DNA of 64,000 nt from Tautonia plasticadhaerens (GCF_007752535.1 NZ_CP036426.1:6696001-6760000); one strand, 5' to 3'; counted from the stretch's first letter, positions 8,051-17,410 are shown. Numbers and translations: made by a program. The notes: generated by a model from the sequence alone, not told the origin.

Positions 8051-9712
8051 TTACTCCGCTCCATCCTCGGCGGATTCGAGAGCGGCATCAATCAGGGCTC
8101 GCAGATCGAAGTGCTCCCACTCGCCTGTCTTGCCGCTGAATTCATGGACGTGGCCGTCATACTCGACCACGATAGAGTCCGGGGTCACGACCGGCGAGAT
8201 TTGATCCCTCCCGAAACCGGGCATACCAGAGGGTACGTCGTCACCCTGGGTCATCACAACCGGACCCATCCGAAGCCCTTCGGGTAATTCGAGGATGCTC
8301 CACTGCTTCGAATCGCTGCTGAAGGCATAGATGGAGCGGTCTTGCGTATAGGCGACCACCGTGCGGCCCATCGTCGGGTCGAGTCTCCCGGAGGCGGGCT
8401 CCTTCAGGTCTTGAGGATGCCACTCCCAATCGTCGAGGCTGAAGACGTAGAGCCTGTTGATCTCCGGCCCTTCGAGCATCAGCGACACGAGCCGATCGGA
8501 GAGGATGGGGGCCACATTGAGGGGGGATTCCTTCGATCCGGGCAGCCGGATCGTGCTGACCTTCTTCGTGGCGGCGTCGTAGATCGAGAACCTATCCCCC
8601 ACGGGCGAGATCACGAAGAAGAGATCGCCCTGCCGGATGTAGCGGGGCTCGTCTGGGCCGCCGCCGAAGAAGCTCTGCCTGCTCCCCGGTAGTGCGGCTT
8701 TCGCCTCTTCAGGGTAATCGGGGTAGTCCGGCGGCTCCTCAGCATCGTCCCTACCGGCGGCTTGGGTTTCGTGAACTTGTGGTTGCTTGGAGCCGGCTTG
8801 GTCGCCCTGCGAGACGCCGCCTGTATCCGCCTCTGTTGCCTGTGCCCAGTGGGCGAGGCCCGTTCCCCCGACAGCGAGAGCGAGGCTCACGAGAAGGACC
8901 ACCATGACGATCTTGATCTTGGACAGCAGCATCATCTTCATCACCTCCTCCGTCAGGGCGGCGATCTCGGCAGAGACCATCCCCGCCATCATCGCCCGCC
9001 TCGCCGCAATCAGGCTTGCGGCCTGAGCCGTGGAACCGATGAGCGCGTTCGGCATGCCGGCCGACGCCTCCCCGGCCAGCAGCACCGCCAGCGACCCACC
9101 CGAGATCGCCTCGCCCCGGCGGGACAGTTGCCTCGCCAGCATCGCCCTCGCCCTGGACAGCCGCCCCGAGACCGTCCCGACGGGCACGCCGAGTTGCTCG
9201 GCCGCCTCCCGGTGGGTCCTGCCCTCCAACTCGCAGAGGACGATCGGGATGCGGTACTTCTCGGGCAGGCGGCTCAACTGCCGGTCGAGCCGGGCAAGCA
9301 GGTCGTCCCGATTCTGTTCCCGAATTTCGGGCTCCGGCACGTCCGGCACCTGAACCTCCCGTGCCTGCCGCTTCGCCCTCGTCGCCCTCGCCTTCATGGC
9401 CGTCTGGTATGCCACGCCGTAGAGCCAGTTGCCGAGCTTCTCCCGGTGGGCGATCGACGCCGCCTTGCGGGCGAGGACCAGGAAGGTGGCCTGGTAGGCA
9501 TCCTGGGCGTCGTGGTGATCCCGGAGCACCCGGCGGCAGACGCCCCAGACCATCGGCCCGTGGCGCCGCTCGATCGCCTCGAAGACGGCCTCCTCGTGCC
9601 GCTCCACGAAGCGATCCAGCAGTTGCCCGTCCGACAGCCCCCCGACCGCCCCCACGTCGAAGAGGGTGCCGAGGTCTCGGATGGCCGTGCTTGTCACGCC
9701 CTTTTTCACCAC
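8051..9712 (-). CDS. ECF RNA polymerase sigma factor with membrane anchor and C-terminal sensor-like region, 553 aa
   Basis: Residues about 30-110 are sigma region 2 (VFEAIERRHGPMVWGVCRRV, DAQDAYQATFLVLARKA); residues about 140-200 are region 4 (LSRLPEKYRIPIVLCELEG, then an HTH ending SGRLSRARAMLARQL). A transmembrane helix follows at about 265-295 (KIKIVMVVLLVSLALAVGGTG), and then about 230 residues resembling the blades of a beta-propeller or a galactose-oxidase-like repeat (RLYVFSLDDWEWHPQ; SIYAFSSDSKQWSILELPEG; HVHEFSGKTGEWEHFD). This is a planctomycete-type ECF factor with a built-in membrane anchor and extracytoplasmic domain. The start is GTG at 9712, with another GTG at 9697 equally possible. 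It is divergent from the ECF gene at 9959. Confidence 0.85.
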   Translation of the reverse strand: MVKKGVTSTAIRDLGTLFDVGAVGGLSDGQLLDRFVERHEEAVFEAIERRHGPMVWGVCRRVLRDHHDAQDAYQATFLVLARKAASIAHREKLGNWLYGVAYQTAMKARATRAKRQAREVQVPDVPEPEIREQNRDDLLARLDRQLSRLPEKYRIPIVLCELEGRTHREAAEQLGVPVGTVSGRLSRARAMLARQLSRRGEAISGGSLAVLLAGEASAGMPNALIGSTAQAASLIAARRAMMAGMVSAEIAALTEEVMKMMLLSKIKIVMVVLLVSLALAVGGTGLAHWAQATEADTGGVSQGDQAGSKQPQVHETQAAGRDDAEEPPDYPDYPEEAKAALPGSRQSFFGGGPDEPRYIRQGDLFFVISPVGDRFSIYDAATKKVSTIRLPGSKESPLNVAPILSDRLVSLMLEGPEINRLYVFSLDDWEWHPQDLKEPASGRLDPTMGRTVVAYTQDRSIYAFSSDSKQWSILELPEGLRMGPVVMTQGDDVPSGMPGFGRDQISPVVTPDSIVVEYDGHVHEFSGKTGEWEHFDLRALIDAALESAEDGAE

Positions 9713-9958
9713 CCCGCCCCTTCGGTCTTGCCGGGCCTTTACCTGACTACTACCCGGTCGTGCCCGATCTCATACGCTTTTTCCCCGACCGATCCCTCCA
9801 GCCGCCATCATGCTCGCTTCTTCCGGGCAGGACTACGGGGACGGGCTGGACCATAACTCTCACGGCAGTTTAGGCTTGGAAATTCTCCCGGGAAACCCGT
9901 GAGGGCGGGCCCTCCTCCGGGCAGTACATCGGGATTGGGCATCCAGGGGGACGAGGCG
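9713..9958. promoter_or_regulatory. divergent promoter region between two ECF sigma genes
   Basis: Two ECF sigma genes face away from each other across this 246-base gap, so it must hold both promoters. No individual -35/-10 elements are assigned, since ECF promoters of this group are not known to me. Confidence 0.4.
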
Positions 9959-12169
9959 ATGGCGAGCGGAGATGCGGGCGTCCTCCGGCAGGTCCAGGCG
10001 CTTTTCGGCGTCGGGACGGTCGTCGGGATGACGGATGCCGAACTCCTGGGGCGGTTTCTCACCCGGCATGGGGATGCCGCCGAGGTCGCCTTCGAGGCGA
10101 TCGTCCGGCGCCACGGGCCGATGGTGCTCCGGGTCTGCCGGGACGTGCTGGGCGACCCGCACGCCGCCGAGGACGCCTGCCAGGCGACCTTCCTGGTGCT
10201 GGCCCGCAAGGCCGGCGGCATCGGCGGGCGGGAGCGGCTAGGCAACTGGCTCTACGGGGTCGCCTATCGGACCGCCCTGAAGGCCAGGGCCGGGGCCGCC
10301 CGGCGGCGTCGGCACGAACAGAAGGCCGCCGAGATGGTCCCCGAGGCCCAGGCCAAGGAGCGGAACCGGCACGATTTCGCCCCGGTGCTCCACGAGGAGA
10401 TCGGCCGCCTGCCCGAGAGATTCAGGGCCCCGGTGGTGCTCTGCCATCTGGAGGGGCTGAGCTATGCGGCGGCGGCCGGGCACCTCCGGGTGACGGAGGG
10501 CACGGTGCGGGGGCGGCTGGCCCGTGCGCGGGTCCTGTTGCGGGATCGGCTGGGCCGCCGGGGGGTGGCGCCCGCCGCTGGGCTGGGGGCCTTGGCCTCG
10601 TCCCGGAACGCCCTGGCCGTCCCCGCCCCGCTGATCGAGGGCACGGTCCGGGCGGCGATGCAGATCGTGACGGGGAGGGTGGCACCGGCCGGGGCGGTCT
10701 CGGCGGCGGTCGCCACGCTCACGCAGGAGGTCTTGAGGGCGATGACCATGATGAGGCTCAAGGGGATCACCACGGGGCTGCTGTTCATCGGCGGGCTCGT
10801 CTCGGGGGCGGGATGGCTGACGCACCATGCCCTGGCGGATCGGCCCGAGGGGCAGCAGGAGGGGCAAAAGGCCGTACCGGCCGTCGAGGTGCCCGACCGG
10901 GACGAGGGAGATCGCCGGGTGATCCTGGGGACCTGGACGACGGAGATCGTCATCCCCAGGGCCGTCGACGGCGAGCCTCAGCCGCCGCTGAGGCTGGAGG
11001 AGACCTGGGTCATCACGGGCGATCGGATCGTCACAGCCCAGGACGAGGAGGCGCTCAAGGTCGGTGCCGTCCACGAGTCGGTCTACCGGTACACGCTCGA
11101 CCCCGATGTGACCCCCAAGGCCATCGATCTCACCGAGCCCGGCTGGGGCACCTTCCCGGGCATCTACGAACTGGACGGCGACCAATTGAGGATCAGTTAC
11201 GGCGTCGGAGAGCGTCCCACCGAGTTCACCCACGACGACCAGCGGGGGCCGTTCCTCAAGACCCTCAAGCGGGTCAGCCCCGACCCCCGCCCGGTCACGC
11301 CGCTGTTCGCCACCGCACCGGGAGGCTCCTGGGCGATCCATCCCGACGACCCGGGTGGGGCGACGGACAAGCTGACCAGCACGATCGGCGGGGTCGTCCT
11401 GCTCACCGAGGACTCGCCCGACGGCTCCCTGCAAGTCACGCTGGCCCATCCGGTCGATCCCGGCGCCGGGCCGAGGCCGGAATACCGCGCGGTCGCCTTC
11501 GACGAGGACCGGAGGCGTTACCTCCTGGAGCCGACCCTCGGTGGCACCGGCGGCAGTGCCCGAGGAGGCGTGCGGGTCTCGCTCCAGCGGTTCCGCATGG
11601 ACCCGGAGGTCCTGCCAGAGGAGGAGATCGCCTACCTGGGCGTCGAGATCGTCACCCCCGGGGCCCTGCTCATGGAGGCCGATCGGGCGTTCGAGCGGGC
11701 CGAGGCCGCCGGGGTCGAGGTGCTGCCGCCGCCACGGGTCGGGGAACCCTTCGAGTTCGCCCTGACGACGATGGACGGCGAGGTGGTCCGCTCCGAGGAC
11801 TTGAGGGGCAAGGTGGTCCTGATCGACTGCTGGGCCTCGTGGTGCTCGCCCTGCATGGCGAAGATGCCGGGGCTCAAGGCCCTGCACGAGCGCCACGACG
11901 GCGGGTTCGAGATCGTGGGCGTTTGCTTCGACAAGGATGCGGAGAAGGCGAAAGAGGCGATCGAGTCGCTGGGGATGACCTGGCCGCAGGTCCTCGTGCC
12001 GGACGACGAGGAGGTGCGGCGCCTGTGGTCCGAGGGCTCGATGATCGACGGCCTGCCCCGGCTGCTGGTGCTGGACCGGCGGGGCGTCCTGCGGGTGGAT
12101 TGCGCCCCGGAAGAGGTCGAGGAGCAGGTCGTCCGGCTGCTCGGGGAGCCGGGGCAGCCGAAACCGTAG
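9959..12169 (+). CDS. ECF sigma factor fused to TIGR03067-like and thioredoxin (TlpA-like) domains, 736 aa
   Basis: The ATG at 9959 is chosen because the homologous start (VLRQVQALFGVGTVVGMTDAELL) begins there; an upstream GTG-like extension is less likely. Residues 43-110 are sigma region 2; 145-200 are region 4 (LPERFRAPVVLCHLEG, GTVRGRLARARVLL). A transmembrane helix lies at about 268-288. Residues about 318-420 resemble the TIGR03067 lipocalin-like domain of planctomycetes (LGTWTTEIV, EETWVITGDRI, GIYELDGDQLRISYG). The C-terminus is a TlpA/ResA-like thioredoxin with a CSPC active site at 629-632 (DCWASWCSPCMAKMPGLKAL). A transcription factor carrying its own redox domain beyond a membrane helix suggests envelope redox sensing or a moonlighting anchor; that function is inference. 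Confidence 0.88.
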   Translation: MASGDAGVLRQVQALFGVGTVVGMTDAELLGRFLTRHGDAAEVAFEAIVRRHGPMVLRVCRDVLGDPHAAEDACQATFLVLARKAGGIGGRERLGNWLYGVAYRTALKARAGAARRRRHEQKAAEMVPEAQAKERNRHDFAPVLHEEIGRLPERFRAPVVLCHLEGLSYAAAAGHLRVTEGTVRGRLARARVLLRDRLGRRGVAPAAGLGALASSRNALAVPAPLIEGTVRAAMQIVTGRVAPAGAVSAAVATLTQEVLRAMTMMRLKGITTGLLFIGGLVSGAGWLTHHALADRPEGQQEGQKAVPAVEVPDRDEGDRRVILGTWTTEIVIPRAVDGEPQPPLRLEETWVITGDRIVTAQDEEALKVGAVHESVYRYTLDPDVTPKAIDLTEPGWGTFPGIYELDGDQLRISYGVGERPTEFTHDDQRGPFLKTLKRVSPDPRPVTPLFATAPGGSWAIHPDDPGGATDKLTSTIGGVVLLTEDSPDGSLQVTLAHPVDPGAGPRPEYRAVAFDEDRRRYLLEPTLGGTGGSARGGVRVSLQRFRMDPEVLPEEEIAYLGVEIVTPGALLMEADRAFERAEAAGVEVLPPPRVGEPFEFALTTMDGEVVRSEDLRGKVVLIDCWASWCSPCMAKMPGLKALHERHDGGFEIVGVCFDKDAEKAKEAIESLGMTWPQVLVPDDEEVRRLWSEGSMIDGLPRLLVLDRRGVLRVDCAPEEVEEQVVRLLGEPGQPKP

Positions 12170-12246
12170 TGGGCCGGGGGTGGCCTCGCGTGCCCCTACC
12201 CAGCCGGGCCGATCCGGGCCTGGAGCATGCCACACCCGGGACCCGA

Positions 12247-12603
12247 TCAGTTCCCGGGAGCCCGCCCCTGGTTCGCTCGGGTCAGGGCGTAGACGATGGC
12301 GTTGATGCCCATCGGGAACGCCTTCAGCGACATCTCCCGAGTATAGCGCTCGTCAACGCCGACCCGCTCCCAGCCGTCGCCCAGGTCGGTGTTGTGGCAG
12401 ATCAGCACCATCAGCCGGCCACCCTCGTCCGAGATGCCCAGGTATTGCGCCTCGACGGCATCGCCGAGGCCGGGTTCCGCCCCCGACAGGAAGCTGTGGA
12501 TGCTCCAGACCTGCGGCTTCTCCCGGAGGTCGAAGGCGCAATGGAAGATCGGATGGTCCGGGGGCAGTTCCTCGGGTTCACGGCCGGGGAGGACGACCAC
12601 CAT
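12247..12603 (-). pseudogene. DUF4159 domain C-terminal fragment
   Basis: The 118-residue frame matches the C-terminal half of DUF4159 proteins: LPPDHPIFHCAFDLREKPQV, GRLMVLICHNTDLGDGWERV, MGINAIVYALTRANQ. Family members are about 200 residues or longer, with an N-terminal half that is absent here; upstream in-frame sequence (RRSNAGACPSRD) does not resemble it. The truncation point is close to the low-GC HEPN-like gene at 12670, so an insertion may have removed the 5' end. Function of DUF4159 is unknown. Confidence 0.65.
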
Positions 12604-12669
12604 ATCCCGTGACGGACACGCACCTGCATTGCTTCGCCGGGACGGAAGGCCCCGCTTGCCGTACCACTT

Positions 12670-13323
12670 TCAAACCGCCCCCGAGACATCAATCCCATAA
12701 TTTGATGTAAACTTTCGCTTGAACATCAGTCGCAGATTCTCGTTTGAGGGATCGGGATCAAGCAATTGGGCGATGTAGCTCTCATAAACCCCTTCCAACT
12801 TCCTGAATAGGCGGATAGGGTCCACAAAGACGGAGGAACAATCGGTGCCGTCGGCGTAGACAGCGTGACCAGCGGCAACGTACCGGACGATCCCAGGCTC
12901 GGGGTTGATTGCTGCATAGGGTGGGATGTGGGCCTCATGAACGATACCACATCGGAATCCGGAGTATAGCACGTCCGCACCGGTCACGAGGTCCGGCCTA
13001 GTGGGACGCCTGATAGGAGCCGGAAGATTCGGCGCGAACTCAGGCAATTTCCTCTTGACGAAATCGACATACATCGAGGCACTCGATTCGGCCGCTCCCT
13101 TCTCAAACTGAGCGAGCATGTCAATCAACAAGCAGTCGATCGCCATGACTGAAAACGCATTATGCCAGTCGGAGGCAAGGTTGCTACCAGGTCCGATGTA
13201 CCAGTCGGTTATCCTATCCATGAATGCGTACACTACTGAGGATAATTTCGACCAGTCGATCTTCACGTACAGGGTAGAGCGGCTGAAATGGCGGTCCGGT
13301 GCCTGCACTGGCCTGTGAAACAT
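12670..13323 (-). CDS. HEPN-like protein, 217 aa
   Basis: This gene has clearly lower GC and different codon use from its neighbours, which suggests transfer. The protein is soluble and mostly helical. Residues 124-129 read R-CGIV-H, matching the Rx4-6H motif of HEPN domains, preceded by MAIDCLLIDMLAQFEKG (60-76) and followed by EA, as in the family of HEPN-like proteins with the pattern iRcGlvHea. HEPN proteins are often RNases in defence or toxin-antitoxin systems, but many are adaptors. No antitoxin partner is evident next to it. The assignment rests on motif and layout only. Confidence 0.55.
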   Translation of the reverse strand: MFHRPVQAPDRHFSRSTLYVKIDWSKLSSVVYAFMDRITDWYIGPGSNLASDWHNAFSVMAIDCLLIDMLAQFEKGAAESSASMYVDFVKRKLPEFAPNLPAPIRRPTRPDLVTGADVLYSGFRCGIVHEAHIPPYAAINPEPGIVRYVAAGHAVYADGTDCSSVFVDPIRLFRKLEGVYESYIAQLLDPDPSNENLRLMFKRKFTSNYGIDVSGAV

Positions 13324-13715
13324 GGTTCTCCTCTCCCGATAGTAATGCTTTTCCGAGGGACATTGAGGTTAGATTCCGACGCAGACGCGATAGAGCGGCC
13401 AATTATCGCGCCTCGTCTGTTCGTTCTGACGACACACATTTAATGAGGAAAATTGTATATTATCACCTGGTTGCTGTCGTTGCGAGCTTCTTTGCAAGCG
13501 TTCTCGTCTCGTTTGTCGATCATCCTGCGATCCATGTGATATTGCAAGCCAGCCAGGGATTCAAGGAGCCGAGCCAGCCACGAAGGGTTTTCCGGCCTAT
13601 CTACCCGATTCGATGGACGCCCCCCCCAATGCATCTACGACATGCCGGACCAAGGGACCCTGCGGTAGACTGGCTCCCCGACGCCAGACCGGGAGGACGA
13701 GGGGCGAACGGCCCG

Positions 13716-14825
13716 ATGCGAGACTTCCTGAGCCGACACCTCTTCAGCCCCCTCCAGGGGATGACCGCCGGAGCCTGGGCCACGACCCTGCGGCAGAACC
13801 GCCTCGCCGTCGGCCCCCCGTACTGGCCCCGGGCCGCCTTCCAGTCGGCAGTCGTCCCGTTTAACTCGGCCATCGCCAGACTGGAGAACGCCGTGCATGG
13901 CCGGGCGGTCGAGGCCACCCGGGTCGAGCCACCCCTGTTCATCCTCGGCCACTGGCGGCAGGGCACGACCCACCTGCACAACCTGCTGGCCCGGGACCCG
14001 CAGTTCGCCTACCCGACCCTCTACCAGACGCTCTATCCCCGAACCTTCCTCACGACCGAGGGCCTGGTCCCCCGGCTCGGCCGTCCCCTCCTGATGCGCC
14101 AGCGGCCCCACGATCACGTCGCCCTGGACTTCGGCGTACCCAACGAGGACGAGATCGCCCTGGTCAACGACTCGGGCCGCTCGCCCTACCTGGCCTGGGC
14201 GTTCCCCCGGCACGCCGCCTCCTACGACCGCTTCCTGACGCTCCGGGAAGCCACTGGGGACGAGGTGGCGGCCTGGAAGGCGTCCCTGCTGCGGTTCCTC
14301 AAGAAGCTGACCCTCCGGCACGGCAGGCCGCTGGTCCTGAAGTCGCCGCCGCACACCGCCCGCATCCGGCTGCTGCTGGGGCTATTCCCCGACGCCCGGT
14401 TCGTCCACATCCGCCGGGACCCCTACGAGGTGTTCCGCTCCACCAGGCACATGGTCGCCACTACGATGCGCTACTGGCGGTTGCAGGAGGCGCCGCCGGG
14501 AGGCGAGGACGAGGAGGGTCGCATCCTCCGCATCTACCGGGAGATGTACGACGCTTACTTCGAGCAGCGGGGCCTGATCCCGGCGGGGAACCTGTGCGAG
14601 GTGGCCTACGAGGACCTCGAACGCGATCCGATCGGCCAGGTCGGCGCCATCTACGACGCCCTCGGCCTGCCCGGCTTCGAGGCCGCCCGGCCCCGGCTGG
14701 AGGTCTACCTCGGGTCGATCGCCGGCTACCTCAAGAACTCGCACCTGGGCCTGCCAGAGCCCCTGCGCCGGCGGATCGCCCGGGACTGGGAGCGGAACTT
14801 CGAGGCGTGGGGCTATCCCCGATAG
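13716..14825 (+). CDS. sulfotransferase family protein, 369 aa
   Basis: The ATG at 13716 (MRDFLSRHLFSPLQGM) is preferred; an open frame extends upstream to 13299 but its composition is AT-rich and not family-like. Residues about 65-80 (LFILGHWRQGTTHLHNLL) form the 5'-phosphosulfate binding loop, and LVLKSPPHTARIRLLLGLFP with FVHIRRDPYEVFRSTRH is the 3'-phosphate binding segment of PAPS-dependent sulfotransferases. The C-terminus has the usual LCEVAYEDLERDPIGQVGAIYDALGLPG. It likely transfers sulfate from PAPS to a carbohydrate, lipid or protein; such genes are numerous in planctomycetes. It stands alone. Confidence 0.88.
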   Translation: MRDFLSRHLFSPLQGMTAGAWATTLRQNRLAVGPPYWPRAAFQSAVVPFNSAIARLENAVHGRAVEATRVEPPLFILGHWRQGTTHLHNLLARDPQFAYPTLYQTLYPRTFLTTEGLVPRLGRPLLMRQRPHDHVALDFGVPNEDEIALVNDSGRSPYLAWAFPRHAASYDRFLTLREATGDEVAAWKASLLRFLKKLTLRHGRPLVLKSPPHTARIRLLLGLFPDARFVHIRRDPYEVFRSTRHMVATTMRYWRLQEAPPGGEDEEGRILRIYREMYDAYFEQRGLIPAGNLCEVAYEDLERDPIGQVGAIYDALGLPGFEAARPRLEVYLGSIAGYLKNSHLGLPEPLRRRIARDWERNFEAWGYPR

Positions 14826-15191
14826 GGCCTGCCTCGCCTTCGGGGATCGTGCTCGATGGTCCCCGATGGGGACGAATCGAACCGATGCGGCCGTCGAGGA
14901 ACCAAGGACTCTGGCAGTCCGGCGAGATGGTCCCGGCGGGGCAGGTGTTGCAAACGCAACCCCTGGCCGGCTTCGGGTGGCAATGGCGCATTGGGGAATT
15001 CCCCAACCTGATCCAGCCATCGGGGCCGAGCACGGATGGGCCCGAGGCTCCCCGGTCGAGGTTGAGGCCGGCAGCGTATGCGATCCGCTTCCTCCCGGCC
15101 CCCATCTCGAACGACATCCCCGAGAGTTAACTCGTATCCGGACACTGCCCCCCAGCGGAAGACGAGCACCAGCAACCCGGGGCTACCAACA
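14826..15191. promoter_or_regulatory. intergenic region with palindromes upstream of the DUF1257 operon
   Basis: No gene is recognised. It contains a perfect 16-base palindrome (TTGGGGAATTCCCCAA, 14991-15006) and the hairpin GTTGC-AAAC-GCAAC (14947-14960). Both are placed to act as operator or regulatory sites for the operon that begins at 15192, but this is positional inference. Confidence 0.4.
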
Positions 15192-15563
15192 TTGAGCCAC
15201 ATCGTCACGATCAAGACCGAGGTGCGGGACGCCGAGGCGGTCAGGGCCGCCTGCAAGCGGCTGGGCCTCGACGAGCCGGTCCACGGTACCGTCCGACTCT
15301 TCAGCGGCGAGGCCACCGGCCTGCTCGTGAATCTGCCCGGCTGGCACTACCACGCCGTCGCTGACCTCGCTACAGGTCAGATCAACTTCGACAATTACGA
15401 AGGCCAGTGGGGCGAGCAGCGGCACCTGGACGCCTTCGTGCAGGCGTATGCCTTGGAGAAGGCCAAGATCGAGGCCCGCAAGCGGGGCCATTCCGTCCAC
15501 GAGCAGCCCCTCCCCGACGGGTCCATCAAGCTGGTGATCCAGGTCGCCGGAGGTGTCTCGTGA
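15192..15563 (+). CDS. DUF1257 (Ycf35-like) protein, 123 aa
   Basis: The protein begins SHIVTIKTEVRDAEAVRAAC, the standard N-terminus of DUF1257, so the start is taken as TTG at 15192 although the frame opens earlier. Other family features are LVNLPGWHYHAVADLATGQI and FDNYEGQWGEQRHLDAFVQA, then YALEKAKIEARKRGHSV. DUF1257 is related to plastid/cyanobacterial Ycf35; its biochemical role is unknown. The stop overlaps the start of the DUF2997 gene by 3 bases, and the Ycf46-like ATPase follows, so the three are almost certainly one operon. Confidence 0.88.
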   Translation: MSHIVTIKTEVRDAEAVRAACKRLGLDEPVHGTVRLFSGEATGLLVNLPGWHYHAVADLATGQINFDNYEGQWGEQRHLDAFVQAYALEKAKIEARKRGHSVHEQPLPDGSIKLVIQVAGGVS

Positions 15564-15757
15564 GCAAGGTCATCGAGATCACCGTCGGCCCCAAGGGCGA
15601 GACCAGGGTCGTGACCAGGGGGTTCGCCGGGGCCGAATGCCGGGTCGCCAGCCAGTACGTTGAGCAGGCCCTCGGGAAGCGAACCGCCGAGCAGATGACC
15701 GCCGAGTTCTACCAGGGCCAGCAGCAGGCCAGCCAGGACCTCCGGCAGTCGAACTGA
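15560..15757 (+). CDS. DUF2997 protein, 65 aa
   Basis: GTG at 15560 overlaps the upstream stop (GTGA). The product has the DUF2997 pattern: KVIEITVGPKGETRVVTRGF, then GAECRVASQYVEQALG. DUF2997 and DUF1257 genes commonly sit side by side; the function is unknown. Small size and tight coupling suggest it binds or assists the DUF1257 protein. Confidence 0.85.
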   Translation: MSKVIEITVGPKGETRVVTRGFAGAECRVASQYVEQALGKRTAEQMTAEFYQGQQQASQDLRQSN

Positions 15758-15834
15758 TCACCTCCGGGCCGTGGCCCCCTCCTACGGCCCTCTCCCCATC
15801 TTTTGTTTACACCTTCGAGCATCTGGAGCACGTC

Positions 15835-17334
15835 ATGACGCTCGGCGAGCGCCTGTCGGAGTACGTCCGCGCCGCCTTCTCTGGGGTCTGGATTCAGTCC
15901 CACGAGCACGACGACGCCATCCTGGAGATCGCCCAGGTCGCTCGGGAGAACGGCTGGGACCTCGTGACCTGGGATATCGACCGGGGCTTGAGCATCAACG
16001 GTCAGGTCCCCAATTCGGACATTACGCCCGCCGCCGCCGACCCGCTGTCGGCGGTCAAGGTGCTGAACTCCCTGGGTATTCCCGGCGGCACGACCATCCT
16101 GGTACTCCGCAACTTTCATCGGTTCCTGGGGTCTGCCGAGATCGTCCAGGCTCTCGACTCGGCGATCAGTCAGGGCAAGCAGGCCGGGAAGATCATCGTG
16201 ATCCTGTCGCCCGTGGTGCAGATTCCGGTCGAGCTTGAGCGCCTCTTCGCCGTCGGCGAGCACGACCTGCCGGGCCGGGACCAACTGGACCAGATCGCCC
16301 GGGGGATCGCCACCGAGCCGGGGGAACTGCCGGAGGGCGACAACCTGTGCATGGTGCTCGATGCGGCATCGGGCCTGACCCGGATGGAGGCCGAGAACGC
16401 CTTCTCGCTGTCCCTGGTACGCCATGGCAAGGTTGTCCCGGAGACCCTCTGGGAACTCAAGAATGGGATGCTCAAGAAGTCCGGGCTACTGACTTTGCAC
16501 CGGGGCGGCGAGACCTTCGACGACCTGGGCGGTCTGGAGGCACTCAAGGCGTTCACGAAGAGGGCCCTGACCGGTGGCCGTCGTGGTACGGGGGTACGAC
16601 CTCGGGGCGTCCTGCTCCTGGGCGTGCCGGGCACCGGGAAGTCAGCTTTTGCGAAGGCGCTGGGGAATGAGACGGGACGCCCGACCCTCGTCATGGATGT
16701 CGGTGCCCTGATGGGAAGCCTTGTAGGCCAGACCGAGGCTAACATACGCCAGGCGTTGCGGGTCGTTGATGCGATGGCCCCGGCGATCCTCTTCGTCGAC
16801 GAGATCGAGAAGGCGTTGGCCGGGGTCCAATCCTCGGGCCAGACCGACAGCGGGGTCGGTGCCCGCCTGTTCGGCACCCTCCTCGGTTGGTTGAACGACC
16901 ACGAATCCGATGTGTTCGTCGTCGCCACGAGCAATGACATCTCCAAGTTGCCCCCGGAGTTCAGCCGGGCCGAAAGATGGGACGGGACGTTCTTCCTCGA
17001 CCTCCCCGGCCAGATGGAACGGCTCGGCATCTGGGACCTCTACATCAACAAGTTTGGCCTGAACCCGGACCAGTCGTGCCCGATCGACGAGGGCTGGACG
17101 GGGGCCGAGATCAAGTCGGCATGCCGCCTGTCGGCCCTCCTGGACGTACCCCTGGTCGAGTCCGCCCGGAACGTGGTCCCGGTCTCTGTGACGGCGGGCG
17201 AGTCGGTCGAGCGGCTCCGCAACTGGGCCAGTGGGCGCTGCCTGGCGGCCGATCGGCCGGGAATCTACGTCCGCAACCAGGGAGGGATGCTACCGCCCGG
17301 CAACCCGTCGCACTTCAACCCCTCGATGAACTGA
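15835..17334 (+). CDS. Ycf46-like AAA ATPase, 499 aa
   Basis: Residues 1-215 match the N-terminal region of Ycf46-type ATPases (DLVTWDIDRGL, TILVLRNFHRFL, KIIVILSPVVQIPVELE). Residues 225-430 form a classical AAA module: DLGGLEALKAF, Walker A LGVPGTGKS (262-270), Walker B ILFVDEIEKAL (318-328), VVATSNDISKLPPEFSRAERWDG as sensor 1 and arginine-finger segment. Ycf46 is known from plastids and cyanobacteria, where it has been tied to photosynthesis regulation; here, in a non-photosynthetic context with DUF1257 and DUF2997, its job is unknown. The unfoldase/remodeller role is family inference. Confidence 0.9.
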   Translation: MTLGERLSEYVRAAFSGVWIQSHEHDDAILEIAQVARENGWDLVTWDIDRGLSINGQVPNSDITPAAADPLSAVKVLNSLGIPGGTTILVLRNFHRFLGSAEIVQALDSAISQGKQAGKIIVILSPVVQIPVELERLFAVGEHDLPGRDQLDQIARGIATEPGELPEGDNLCMVLDAASGLTRMEAENAFSLSLVRHGKVVPETLWELKNGMLKKSGLLTLHRGGETFDDLGGLEALKAFTKRALTGGRRGTGVRPRGVLLLGVPGTGKSAFAKALGNETGRPTLVMDVGALMGSLVGQTEANIRQALRVVDAMAPAILFVDEIEKALAGVQSSGQTDSGVGARLFGTLLGWLNDHESDVFVVATSNDISKLPPEFSRAERWDGTFFLDLPGQMERLGIWDLYINKFGLNPDQSCPIDEGWTGAEIKSACRLSALLDVPLVESARNVVPVSVTAGESVERLRNWASGRCLAADRPGIYVRNQGGMLPPGNPSHFNPSMN

Positions 17335-17410
17335 TCCGGCGGAACTTGTCCGGGAACCCTGCCAGGCGAACGACGAACGCAAAGTTGGATTGACACCACG
17401 GAGGTTACCG

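Noticed and set aside
10238-12235. 665-codon open frame antisense to the ECF-thioredoxin gene
   Set aside because: Composition is that of an antisense shadow (rich in Arg, Gly, His, Asp, Pro), with no domain; the plus strand is convincing.
13299-13715. Longer N-terminus for the sulfotransferase
   Set aside because: The extension is AT-rich and unlike sulfotransferases; the internal ATG at 13716 gives the usual length.
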